Source: Phlegmacium glaucopus
Taxonomy: Eukaryota; Basidiomycota; Agaricomycetes; Agaricales; Cortinariaceae
DNA length: 64,000 bases
Direction: 5' to 3'
Assembly (NCBI GenBank): GCA_015039465.1
Contig: MU130358.1
Coordinates: 387,269 to 451,268 of the forward strand
Below are positions 23,201 to 32,625 of the stretch, one piece after another; position 1 is the stretch's first letter, and each line of letters starts with the position of its first letter. The position numbers were made by a program, and so were the translations under genes. The notes under the pieces were generated by a model that did not search any database, had not been told where the DNA came from, and saw nothing but the letters and a program-made list of their open reading frames with translations.

Positions 23201-23321
23201 TTCCTGAACCCGACATGTTGACCAAAGGTCTTTCGTTTGCCCAAGGACACTGAGGAGGGGGTTGTGATGGAAGCAGAGTCACTGAAGGGTCTGCAACGTG
23301 GGAAAAATACGCGAAACTCAT
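20283..23321 (-). CDS. RLF2: Chromatin assembly factor 1 large subunit (CAF-1 p150/Cac1)
   Basis: Largest subunit of CAF-1, which binds PCNA and deposits H3-H4 behind the replication fork. The N-terminus has KVSIVELKNGKVVFKQKPIS followed by FEKQSDTLQ. A later exon gives EIVKFREMLEDRINQQSPPL, then DKSLPQLSKHIHHELLPTLD. A very basic KER segment (PEKTVKEKERLEKKLARAER, EKKEKEAQNK; about 22050-21925) lies before a possible PCNA-binding stretch SIMAKFFAKPK. The hallmark ED domain begins GYFGTWTRSSRVIGARAPLA and continues LVFDYGYDSGEEWEEE, then a long acidic tract (about 21180-21060). The C-terminal WHD region includes FPECHLGFLLNKITQLQASS. Stop TAA at 20285-20283. The start at 23321 (MSFAYFSHVADP) could instead be the internal MSGSGSNKGD near 23217. 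It is read divergently from RFC2 across 39 bases. Confidence 0.9.
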
Positions 23322-23360
23322 TTATGTCACGCGTTCGTGACATCCGAGCGCTCTCGTTCA
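23322..23360. promoter_or_regulatory. 39-base divergent promoter CAF-1/RFC with MCB box
   Basis: The ATGs of CAC1 (minus) and RFC2 (plus) are only 39 bases apart. The spacer contains one perfect ACGCGT at 23329-23334, the MluI cell-cycle box bound by MBF (Mbp1/Swi6) at the G1/S boundary in fungi. A second CGCGAAA-like (SCB-type) core lies at about 23381-23387 inside the first RFC2 exon. Confidence 0.65.
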
Positions 23361-24736
23361 ATGGCCGCCTCATTTTTTAACGCGAAAGCTCCTTCAAATA
23401 AAACCGCCCCAAAACACGCTGCAGATCCTGTACTCCAGCCATGGGTAGAGAAATAGTTTGGTTAATCTCATACTGTTCATCCTAAGATACTCAAAAACAA
23501 CTAAAAAACTAGCCGACCAAGGACGATCGACGATGTGTCTGCACAGGAACACACAATTGCTGTTCTCCGTAAGACCCTGACTTCAACAAACGTGTGCTCC
23601 GATCCTTTCGCGAGGCGTCTCGTATCTCATGCATTTCCCTAGCTCCCACACATGCTATTCTATGGCCCGCCGGGTACTGGCAAAACGTCAACTATCCTTG
23701 CTTTATCAAGGCAGCTTTTTGGGTAGGATCCCTGTCTGTTTTACTTAAGCACAATACTGACATTCAGTAGTCCAGACAACTTTAGGAACCGTGTGCTGGA
23801 ACTTAACGCGTCTGATGAACGTGGAATCAGCATTGTACGCGAGAAAATCAAGAATTTCGCTCGTCAAACCCCACGAGCACAAGCGGTTGCCTCCGATGGA
23901 AAAACATATCCTTGTCCACCTTACAAAATTATCATTCTAGATGAAGCTGATTCAATGACCCAAGATGCCCAAGGCGCCCTTCGTCGGATAATGGAGACAT
24001 ATGCTCGGATAACGAGATTTTGTCTGGTCTGCAATTATGTCACAAGGTATAATATACATCTTCTTCTCTCCATGTTTAACATTAAACACAATATAGAATT
24101 ATCGAGCCTCTGGCGTCCCGGTGTTCAAAATTCCGTTTCACGCCGCTGGATTCTGAATCGGCATCTCTGAGACTATCGTATATTGCTTCAACCGAGAAGA
24201 TCAAAATTGACCCAAAAGTCATTGATGCTCTTATCACCACCTCCTCTGGTGACCTTCGTCGCGCCATTACATATCTACAGTCGGCCTCGCGATTGTCCTC
24301 TTCGACAAATCCACCCACTCCGATTCTACCATCAGATATTCAAGAGATAGCTGGAGTGGTGCCAGATCCAGTCGTCAACGATTTTGCTCGGGTTCTCGGT
24401 ATTGACATAGAGGATGAAATGGACATTGATCTTCCCCAACGTAAACAGGGCGGTTTTGAACCAATCAAGAGTAAAGTAAAGTTTCTGATGAGGGAAGGAT
24501 ATTCGGCGACACAAATATTGCTACAAGTATGTTTTCCATGCCTTGTTCTGAATGATCCTCATTATTTTCACCAGTTACACGACCTTGTCATCTTTCATCC
24601 GACTCTCACTGGTGGGAAGAAGTCTGCGTGTGCCCTGGTATTCGCAGAGGCTGATAAAGCGCTATGTGACGGTGCTGACGAGGAATTATGGATCTTGGAG
24701 GTTGGACTGCGCGTTCACAAAGCTGTCACATCATGA
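23361..24736 (+). CDS. RFC2: Replication factor C subunit 2 (RFC4 in human)
   Basis: AAA+ subunit of the clamp loader that opens and loads PCNA. The ATG at 23361 starts [20 protein letters not shown] and leads to [27 protein letters not shown]. After an intron come [20 protein letters not shown] (Walker A), [40 protein letters not shown] (Walker B DEAD), [11 protein letters not shown] and, across an intron, [14 protein letters not shown] with the SRC arginine-finger motif. Then sensor 2, [18 protein letters not shown], and the collar domain to [16 protein letters not shown] at 24734-24736. [12 protein letters not shown] in the collar matches human RFC4 and yeast Rfc2, which separates it from the other small subunits. 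The N-terminal extension is short and carries no BRCT, as expected. Confidence 0.93.
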
Positions 24737-25036
24737 TTTGGTTGAAGCATCTTCCTGGTCATCCTGCAAGTAGTATGTACCTTTAGTAGCCCAACCTTGT
24801 ATTCTTGGTTTATAACACAATACATAAGACGACGCAAAAGTGAAAGGATGCCAATTATTATATGCGAGTATCGGTCGTGGTTATGATTTGCCTTACTACG
24901 AGGCGTGGCAGAAGATATGAATACCATCAACAAAACATATAGGGGCGCCATTTTGATATGCAAAACTGAAACTGGAAAAGCAATGAAAATGAAGAGGCCA
25001 AAAAAGATCTAAGCTACTGGATTTAAACCGTCAGAT

Positions 25037-27331
25037 CTATCGAATACCAGCGGTAGCTTTTTGGAGAGCACGCTTGATGCCCAGCTGAGCTTTCCTTAGC
25101 TCGTCTGCTGTTGAGTCCTCGATCTCAAGCTTCTCAAGTGCTCGTGCAAGTTCAGCCTCGACCTGGGACTTAGCTCCGCGCTTGAGCTTCATTCCAATTT
25201 CTGGTGACGTGATAGTGCTCTCAACCTGGTGGACGTAGGCCTCGAGGTCAGATTTGGCTTCGTGACGAGCAGAGAACTCTTTGTCGGCAGCCTTGAATTG
25301 CTCTGCATCCTTAATCATCTGGTCGATCTCAGCGCTGGAGAGACGTCCAACAGAGTTAGTAATGCCTAGTGAAGGATCCGTTGGTCTTTTAACTTAATAT
25401 CAACCAGAAGAATGCTTACTGATGGATGCTTTGCGACCGGAAGCACGATCTTGAGCAGAGACTTTCAAAAGACCGTTCGCGTCCACCTCAAAAGTGGTGA
25501 CCAGCTCAGCCTGTCCACGGGGCATTGGAGGAATACCAGTAAGTTCGAACTCTCCAAGAAGACGGTTATCACGGCATTGAGTACGTTCACCCTCGTAACT
25601 AACAAATTGTTGGCCATGTCAATAAAAACACTCAAAAGACGTGAAAGACTATGGCTTACACGGGGAAAGTGACCGTGGTCTGGTTGTCCTCGACAGTTGT
25701 GAATGTTCGCGACTTGTTCGTAGGAATGGGTGTGTTGCGGGGTACAACAATACCGAAGACATCGCCTTGCATGGCAACACCGAGAGAAAGGGGAGCAACA
25801 TCGAGAAGGAGGAGATCTTTTGTCTGCTCAGAGGTTTGTCCAGTGAGGACAGCAGCTTGGACAGCAGCGCCATAGGCAACGGCCTCATCAGGGTTTATAG
25901 ACTTGTTTAACTGACGACCACCGAAGTATTCGGACACGAGGGCCTGAATCTTGGGGATACGGGTAGATCCACCGACAAGAACGATATCGTCAACCTTTTC
26001 ACGTGCCATCTTAGCATCTTTCAAGACCTTCTCGACGGGCTCGAGCGTGGACTTGAACATGGCAGCATTGATCTCCTCGAAACGAGCACGAGTGATGTTT
26101 GCTGAGAAATCTTCACCCTGATGAGAAAGTTCAGCACCAGTCAAATATCGAAGTACGGAAAACGAACCTGGAAGAGAGAGTCAACTTCGACAGTGGTTTG
26201 AGTGACACTTGAAAGAGTTCGCTTAGCACGCTCGCAAGCACTCCTAAGACGTCTCAAAGCACGAGGATCTTCAGAGATATCCAGTTTAGATTTCCTCTTG
26301 AACTCGTTCTTAAAGTGTTCCAGGAGGGTATTGTCGAAATCTTCACCACCCAAGTGAGTGTCTCCAGCAGTTGCCTTTACAGCAAACACACCGCCGCTGA
26401 TGTTAAGAAGAGAGACGTCGAAAGTTCCTCCTCCAAGATCGAAGATCAAAACGTTTTTCTCGGACTTAGATTGACGATCAAGACCATACGCAATAGCAGC
26501 AGCAGTAGGCTCGTTAATGATACGAAGAACATCGAGACCCGCGATGGAACCAGCATCTTTGGTGGCAAGACGTTGGGAGTCATTGAAGTAAGCAGGTACA
26601 CTGGAAACAGAAACTGTTGTTAGAGAAGAACGGTAGATGTGTGAAAAAGCCTCACGTGACGACAGCTTTTTTGACAGTCTTGCCAAGCTTCGCCTCTGAG
26701 ATCTCCTTCATTTTAGAGAGGACCATAGCCGAGATTTCTTGAGGGCTGAAGGTTTTGTCTTCACCAAGGTATTGGACTTTGATCAATGGAGATCCATCCT
26801 TTTCAACCACCTCAAAGGGCCAGTGGGTCATGTCCTGCAAAGAAATTGATTGGTGACTTCCATCACTAGCCCAACACCTCGACTGACCTTCTTCACATCA
26901 GGGTCACTGGAGGGAAAAAAAGTTAAACAACCACAGAGGACGACAGAGACATTTCTAACGTACTCAAATCGGCGACCAATCAGACGTTTGGCATCGAAGA
27001 CGGTGTTACGGGGGTTCATGGCAGCCTGGTTCTTGGCGGCATCACCAATCAAGCGCTCCTCAGCAGAGAAAGCGACATATGAAGGTGTCGTGCGGTTCCC
27101 CTCTAGAGAAGTTATATGAGTATATGTTCACTTCCTGGGGTCAAGTTGACGAACGGTCATTGGCAATGATTTCAACACGGTCGTTCTGCCATACCCCAAC
27201 ACAACTGTGGGGCAGAAGGGAAAAAAAACATATCAGTGTACAATAGTGGGCGGCGAATGATTTTTAGATATATACGAGTAGGTAGTACCGAGATCAATGC
27301 CAATAGCACCGTCAAAGAGATCTTCGGCCAT
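25037..27331 (-). CDS. SSB1: Ribosome-associated Hsp70 chaperone, Ssb type
   Basis: Binds nascent chains at the ribosomal exit tunnel with RAC. The ATG at 27331 starts [19 protein letters not shown], the Hsp70 phosphate-1 signature. Then [80 protein letters not shown] and the substrate domain. The C-terminus is [20 protein letters not shown] followed by [14 protein letters not shown] at 25039-25037. It lacks the EEVD tail of cytosolic Ssa and matches the end of yeast Ssb1/2, so this is Ssb and not Ssa. [22 protein letters not shown] and the absence of an N-terminal signal exclude BiP and mitochondrial Hsp70. About 610 residues from at least eight exons; the first is very short. Long antisense frames overlap it, a codon-bias effect. 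Confidence 0.95.
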
Positions 27332-27464
27332 TTTTTTGTTGAGGAAGAGGGATTTGGAAGGTGGTGGGTGGTGGTGGGTAGGTTGAAAAAAAAAAAATCG
27401 ATGCCTGAGGTAAGCAATTTGATCTGGAAACCGGCACAGCCACGGCAGATATTCTTTCTCCTCC
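27332..27464. promoter_or_regulatory. Divergent promoter SSB/MRP4
   Basis: 133 bases between the ATG of the Ssb gene (minus) and of the uS2m gene (plus). It contains a GGTGGGTGGTGGTGGG tract (27361-27376) and an A9-type run. No TATA box is seen. Confidence 0.45.
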
Positions 27465-28444
27465 ATGTCCCAGCCAACCATTCGGTCATGGCTGGCTGCT
27501 GCTCGCTGTTCCTCGAAGAGTATCAAAAGGACTACGAGTTATAGCAGGGTACTTGTTAGACACCAGTCTACGAGCCAAGAAGAGACTCCGCGTCTGCAGA
27601 CACCAGAAGATTGGCAGAACTTTATGCAAACGAGAGCAGAACGCTCCCATTTGAGTACGTTTTCTAATCCTACTTTTTCAAGATTACGCTTTGAACAAAT
27701 CTTTCTCAAACAGTCGACATCTTTAGCCAGTATGGTTCAACACAAAATGCCGAGAATACTTTCAAGCCGAGAGATCCCTTACGCAAACCAATGGCCCATG
27801 CGACCATTTCAGCTCTCCTTGCAGCAGGCGCTCATTTTGGTCACGCGTCCACGCGCATGAACCCAAATTTTGTTCCTTACACCTATGGAACGCGAGCAGG
27901 AATCACTATAATCGATCTCGACCAGACACTCCCCCTGCTTCGCCGTGCTACCAATGTTGTCCGTGCCATTACCCGAGCTGGTGGAATTGTAATCTTCATC
28001 GGCACTCGACCAGATATCAGACCTGTCGTTCAAAGATCCGCTGAAAGACTAGGCAAACAAGGGTTCCATGTCGGAGAACGGTGGCTTCCAGGCACTTTGA
28101 CCAACCGACGCATGTATTTCGGTGGTTCGGTTGTGGATAACTTGAAAGTAGTGCCTGACTTGGCCATCCTCCTCAACCCTCTACAAAATATGCATGCCAT
28201 CCACGAGTTTGCAATGGAACATGTACCCACAATAGCTCTCATCGACTCAAATGTTGATCCACGTATAGTCATGTATCCAATCCCTGCCAACGACGAAAAT
28301 ACACGAACGGCGGAACTGGTCTCCGGCGTTTTGAGTATCGCGGGTAGAGAAGGGATTGCTCTTCGTGAGCAGGACAAATTGGCAGAGTTGGAGAGGAAAA
28401 ATAAAAGGGAACGGCAAAAATCCAAACCCTCATGGTCTACATGA
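27465..28444 (+). CDS. MRP4: Mitochondrial small ribosomal subunit protein uS2m
   Basis: Component of the mitochondrial 37S subunit head. The ATG at 27465 starts MSQPTIRSWLAAARCSSKSI, an Arg/Ser/Ala-rich presequence without acidic residues, as expected for matrix import. An intron joins ..RAERSHL to IDIFSQYGSTQNAENTFKPR. The uS2 fold follows: ATISALLAAGAHFGHASTRM with the uS2 signature AGAHFGH, then PYTYGTRAGITIIDLDQTLP, GIVIFIGTRPDIRPVVQRSA, ERWLPGTLTNRRMYFGG, DLAILLNPLQNMHAIHEFAM and VPTIALIDSNVDPRIVMYPI. The end is basic (KRERQKSKPSWST), TGA at 28442-28444. About 300 residues with only one intron, unlike its intron-rich neighbours. Confidence 0.93.
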
Positions 28445-28493
28445 TCTACAAATCTATATACGACTAGAGTCGATATGATTTTTTTTTCCTTTC

Positions 28494-30299
28494 TCAGATA
28501 TTCCGGGTCCCCGATGCTTTCTTACGAGCGTCATGCTGCTGGATGTGGTACCAGTGTCCTAAATAGTTCACGTTGAGTTCCGTCCATCACAACAAACACA
28601 AAAAGACCTACTCTCTGCTGCTTCCAATGTTCTCACATTCCCTCCTAGTTTGTTAACGGTCTCTACATATTCATCTTCCTCGACGCTGTCGAAGACAATG
28701 CCTCCTCCAGCTTGCAGATAGGCTACGCCGTCTTTGAATGTCATTGTTCGAATAGCTATGCAGGTATCCATCTCATCGTCGGCAAAGTCAAAACGACCAA
28801 CGGCACCAGCGTAAACACCACGACGCTCCTTCTCCAATGATGATACAATTTCGACAGCTTTGATTTTCGGTGCACCTGACACAGTACCAGCGGGGAATAT
28901 AGACCGGAAGGCATCAAATCTGAAAACAAATATGAGACATTGGCAGAGCGACTGCAGGACTATATCCAATACCTGGTCAATCCCTCTCTCAAAGTTCCAG
29001 ACACTTGCGACGTCAGATGGATAACATGACTGAATTTTTCTACGTTCATGAGGTGATCCACCTTCACGGTTTTTGGTTGGCAAACTCTGTTAACGTCGTT
29101 CCGGGCTAAGTCAACAAGCATTATATGCTCTGCACGGTCCTTTTCTGAAGCAAGGAGTAAGGCTCCAAGTTGTGCATCCTCTAATAGCAAATTAGGATTA
29201 TAATATCACGTTTGAAGAAACACTGACCTTCTGGCGATTTTCCTCGTTTGACAGTCCCGGCAATGGCGTGATTGTAAACCACATTCTTCTCAACCTTACA
29301 CAAAGTTTCTGGGCTTGCGCCGACAAGTTGAATTTCTCCGCAGTCCAAGTAAAACATGTATGGAGACGGGTTTATCTGTCGAAGCTGTCGATAAGCATTA
29401 AAGGGATGTAATTGCGTCGGCCTCGCTATGCGCTGAGATGGTACGGCCTGGATGATGTCTCCAGCAACGATGTGCTTTTTCAGCGTTGTTACGAAACCCT
29501 CGTATCCGGCTTTTCCAACATTAGACACACCCTCGGCTCCGAGAGTAATTGGCGGTTGGAACGGTTCTGGTGTGACACTTGAGAGGAGCGTTTTGGCCAG
29601 TCTGCGAGCCTTTGAGACAGCAGTTCGATATGTGAAAGCGAGATTTTCTGCTCCAAAGTTCTTTGGAATGAAAACGTGGGATACGACTTTCAAAGTTTGA
29701 AAAATATGGTCGTAGATGAGAAGGGTATCAACGAGCATGAAGACCGCCTCCGGGATTTCAAGGACATCCTTAAGCTCGCATTTTGTCTTGGGCTCAAAAT
29801 GCTGGATGCAATCATATGCAATATAACCGATAGCGCCTCCAGTAAAGGTCGGGACCTCGGGAATTTTGATGTACTGGTGAAGAGCTAGCTCCTTCTGCAG
29901 TGCTATCATAGGGTCGCCTGTAAACTCTTCTCTAGGACCTGTCTTGATTACTTTCAATGGATCTGCGACCAAAGATCATTATCTGCGGACATTCGAGCAA
30001 ACCTGAAAATAACGCACCAGCACCAATGAAACTATATCTTGCCACGTTTTCCCCAGCAATGACTGACTCCAAAAGGAAACTATATTTCGAATCCTTTGAG
30101 ATACGAAGGTAGGCCATGCATGGCGTGATAAGATCAGCTGGGAGTTCCACGAATACTGGAATACAATTTCCTCTTTTCTCTTGAACGATCAGTTTCTCAA
30201 CTGTCGCGAGAGATGGTAACGCCGTTAACGTCTTTAAACAAGGCAGATGAGAAATCGCATTAGACGGTGACAAAGAATTTAACGCACTTGGGGATCCAT
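28494..30299 (-). CDS. TRP2: Anthranilate synthase component I
   Basis: Converts chorismate to anthranilate, the first step of tryptophan synthesis, with the glutamine amidotransferase subunit (TRP3). Readable blocks: [20 protein letters not shown] and SFLLES (the N-terminal LLES element of the Trp-feedback site), [112 protein letters not shown] and [15 protein letters not shown]. The last exon gives [23 protein letters not shown] at 28496-28494. The best N-terminal frame has no ATG. The nearest start is ATG at 30299 (MDPQ), which needs a 56-base intron (GTGCGT..TTTAAAG) to reach [15 protein letters not shown]. All chorismate-binding motifs are intact. The gene is convergent with MRP4, with 49 bases between stops. 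Confidence 0.93.
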
Positions 30300-30915
30300 G
30301 AATATAGAATTAGGGGTAATTCAAAATTGAACAGCTCGAATAAAAGGTAAGAGTGGGGCTTGGCACCGAGCGATTTTGTCACCGTATAAAGCGAGTACCT
30401 GGTGCTACGTGTAGGAATGCGGAGCAGCAAGTATGATGCTTAGAGTTGGGCTACCCGTTACTCTATACTTCGCGCAGCCCCACATTTCAGTTGAGCCAAT
30501 CAGAAGACAGCGTGATGTCACGTTTTTTCTTATCCAAAATCTTTGGCCGAGGGCCGAACGATGTCGTAGTGAAGACTCGACTAATAATTGTATGGTCGGG
30601 AAGTGGGTCCTGGATTTCGGGTGGCAGCGTGTGGAGAAGTGGAAGTTGGATGCAAGAGCGCGTGTCGTATCTTTACCGCGGTCCGTGAGGCTGACTTTCG
30701 AGACTATATCTCCAAGTAATTTGAAAATTTACACAAAAAGGATCACGAGCATTCCTACTCTCTGGACTCATATTTCACTTCCAAAGAAGCAAGGTTAGAT
30801 AATAGTACTAGTATTTCCAAGAAGATGTCACGGACTACTCGAGGAATTAATACGAAGCGATTTTACCAAGATTTTACTGTGTTATGTAATCACCGTTATT
30901 CCGATCTTCGCCAAT
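30300..30915. promoter_or_regulatory. Divergent promoter TRP2/SHQ1
   Basis: 616 bases between the two ATGs. The consensus Gcn4/Cpc1 site TGACTCA is not seen, although TRP2 genes are usually under cross-pathway control. A 121-codon frame at 30433-30798 has no motif and I treat it as chance. Confidence 0.45.
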
Positions 30916-32625
30916 ATGATTACACCTCGATTCAGCTGTAGCCAGACCAACGATGCAGTCGTCGTGTCAATGTACTGTCCTTCTATTCGTGTAAGTCGAC
31001 TCTCGCAGCTCGCCGAAAGCTTCTTTCCTTACCACCCAGCAAGGTAGGCAGCAGATGTCGAAATAAATGTTGACGAAACAATGTTCACAGTTCATGTTAA
31101 TCCATACTTTTTACGTTTGAACTTCTCAAAAAATTTAGTGGAAGATGATGATTCTTCTGCTAACTACGACCCGAGTTCTGGCTATCTTACTGTTACTTTG
31201 ACAAAAGAAACTAAGGGAGAAGTGTTCGAAGACCTCGATCTGCTAGCCAAGCTCCTAGCGCCTCGACCTCGTGTTCATAAGCCTTCTCCATCGATCGAAG
31301 TGTTACACTCTGAAAGCGATGATCTCGTATCAAAAACCCAGTCACTCTCTCTTAACCAAAGTGAAATACTGGAAGGTATCTATATTATCTTCTCTTTTTA
31401 ATATCAGGACATAACTAAATCACAATTGGAAATTTTAGCTTCTGGATACGATTGGCAGCTACCCCAAGAACTTCCAGAACCATTGTCTACTTCACTTCAA
31501 GTACACTACGGCTTCTTGGATTCGTACTCAGGCTATCTCAAGCATGCAACCCATACGGAAAATGAAATCAACGAATTGGGCGACGATGCTGAAAGCTGCA
31601 ACCGAGCAGACCGGACTCGCAGGAGATTGAAGCACGAAGATGAAAAATGGGATGAGGAACACTATATGTGAGCAGGAACATTGACAAACTCGGATAGAAG
31701 CTAACATATGACTAGGGCAGATTTTATGGACGACGAGTATATACAGGACTTGTTGGAATGGACTCATCCCCATATCTCCAACCAGAATGCATTCCAATAT
31801 ACAGAAAAAGAAAACATGGAAATGCTTCGTTTGCCCAGAAAAGAATGTTCGTCGTTCTGCCTGCGCTATAAGTCCTTGATTTTTAGAAAAATTCTTCACA
31901 GACCTTGCGACAGAAATTCAAATACACGATCTTTACCTCACGCTATTAACGTTGCTTTATGCCTATCTGTACGACTCGAGGACGTCACAGTACGATCCCA
32001 CACCAGAGAGCGCCTGGACTATCTGCAACTTAATCCCAGCTTTCTCTGCCCTGGACCCGCCGCATTCTTCACATTATGTAGGCGGGCGCCACACATTCTC
32101 ACTAGATGAGCTGAAAGAGACTTTACTGCCGTCTTATCGACGCTTACTGGCTTTCCCCTTATATCGTTCTTTTGCTCTCGCTGAGAAATGTCGAGAAGAT
32201 CTCGCAAATGTTCTGAAGCAAGGCAAACGGTTGATCACGCGATGCCTTTTGGAGATGAAAGATATTCTAGATCACCACGATGTTTACTACATCTACGGTA
32301 AGATCTGGCTCGATGATTTTTGTGTTTGGATTCAGTCCGATGCGAAGTGAGCTTTTTCTGAATTCCTAGCTTCCCTGAAATCGATACAGACTTCCATTCT
32401 AGTGATGAAACTCTGGGTCTGTTGGGGAAGCAATTAATGGACGTTAAGGTGGACAAGGCCATGATCGCATGGGGTCTTGAAGAACTCGAAATCGCCGCTC
32501 AAAGGGCCGTGGCGAGGGAAAGGGATAGCGATGACGAGTCAACTGACACTGAGTCAACCAACTCCGAGTCTGAAAGCTCGGAAGGGTCAGATCTTGACCC
32601 ACTCACTATTCGTCTATCGCCTTGA
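30916..32625 (+). CDS. SHQ1: H/ACA snoRNP assembly factor Shq1
   Basis: Chaperone that holds the pseudouridine synthase Cbf5/dyskerin before H/ACA RNP assembly. The ATG at 30916 starts MITPRFSCSQTNDAVVVSMY and an intron joins CPSIR to AADVEINVDETMFTVHVNPY and FLRLNF, the N-terminal CS/Hsp20-like domain. The acidic SANYDPSSGYLTVTLTKETK closes that domain. The Shq1-specific helical domain follows: YDWQLPQELPEP..YGFLDS, DDEYIQDLLEWTHPHISNQN, FTDLATEIQIHDLYLTLLTL, YLYDSRTSQYDPTPESAWTI, SYRRLLAFPLYRSFALAEKC and GKRLITRCLLEMKDILDHHD. The tail is acidic and Ser rich (DSDDESTDTESTNSESESSE). TGA at 32623-32625. About 480 residues, close to yeast Shq1 (507). All diagnostic blocks are visible, including W..C.LIPA.SALDPP. 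Confidence 0.92.

Noticed and set aside
26315..26623. Plus-strand open frames across the Ssb gene
   Set aside because: Antisense shadows caused by codon bias in a highly expressed Hsp70 gene.
30433..30798. 121-codon plus frame between TRP2 and SHQ1
   Set aside because: Sits in a divergent promoter; no motif or splice context.
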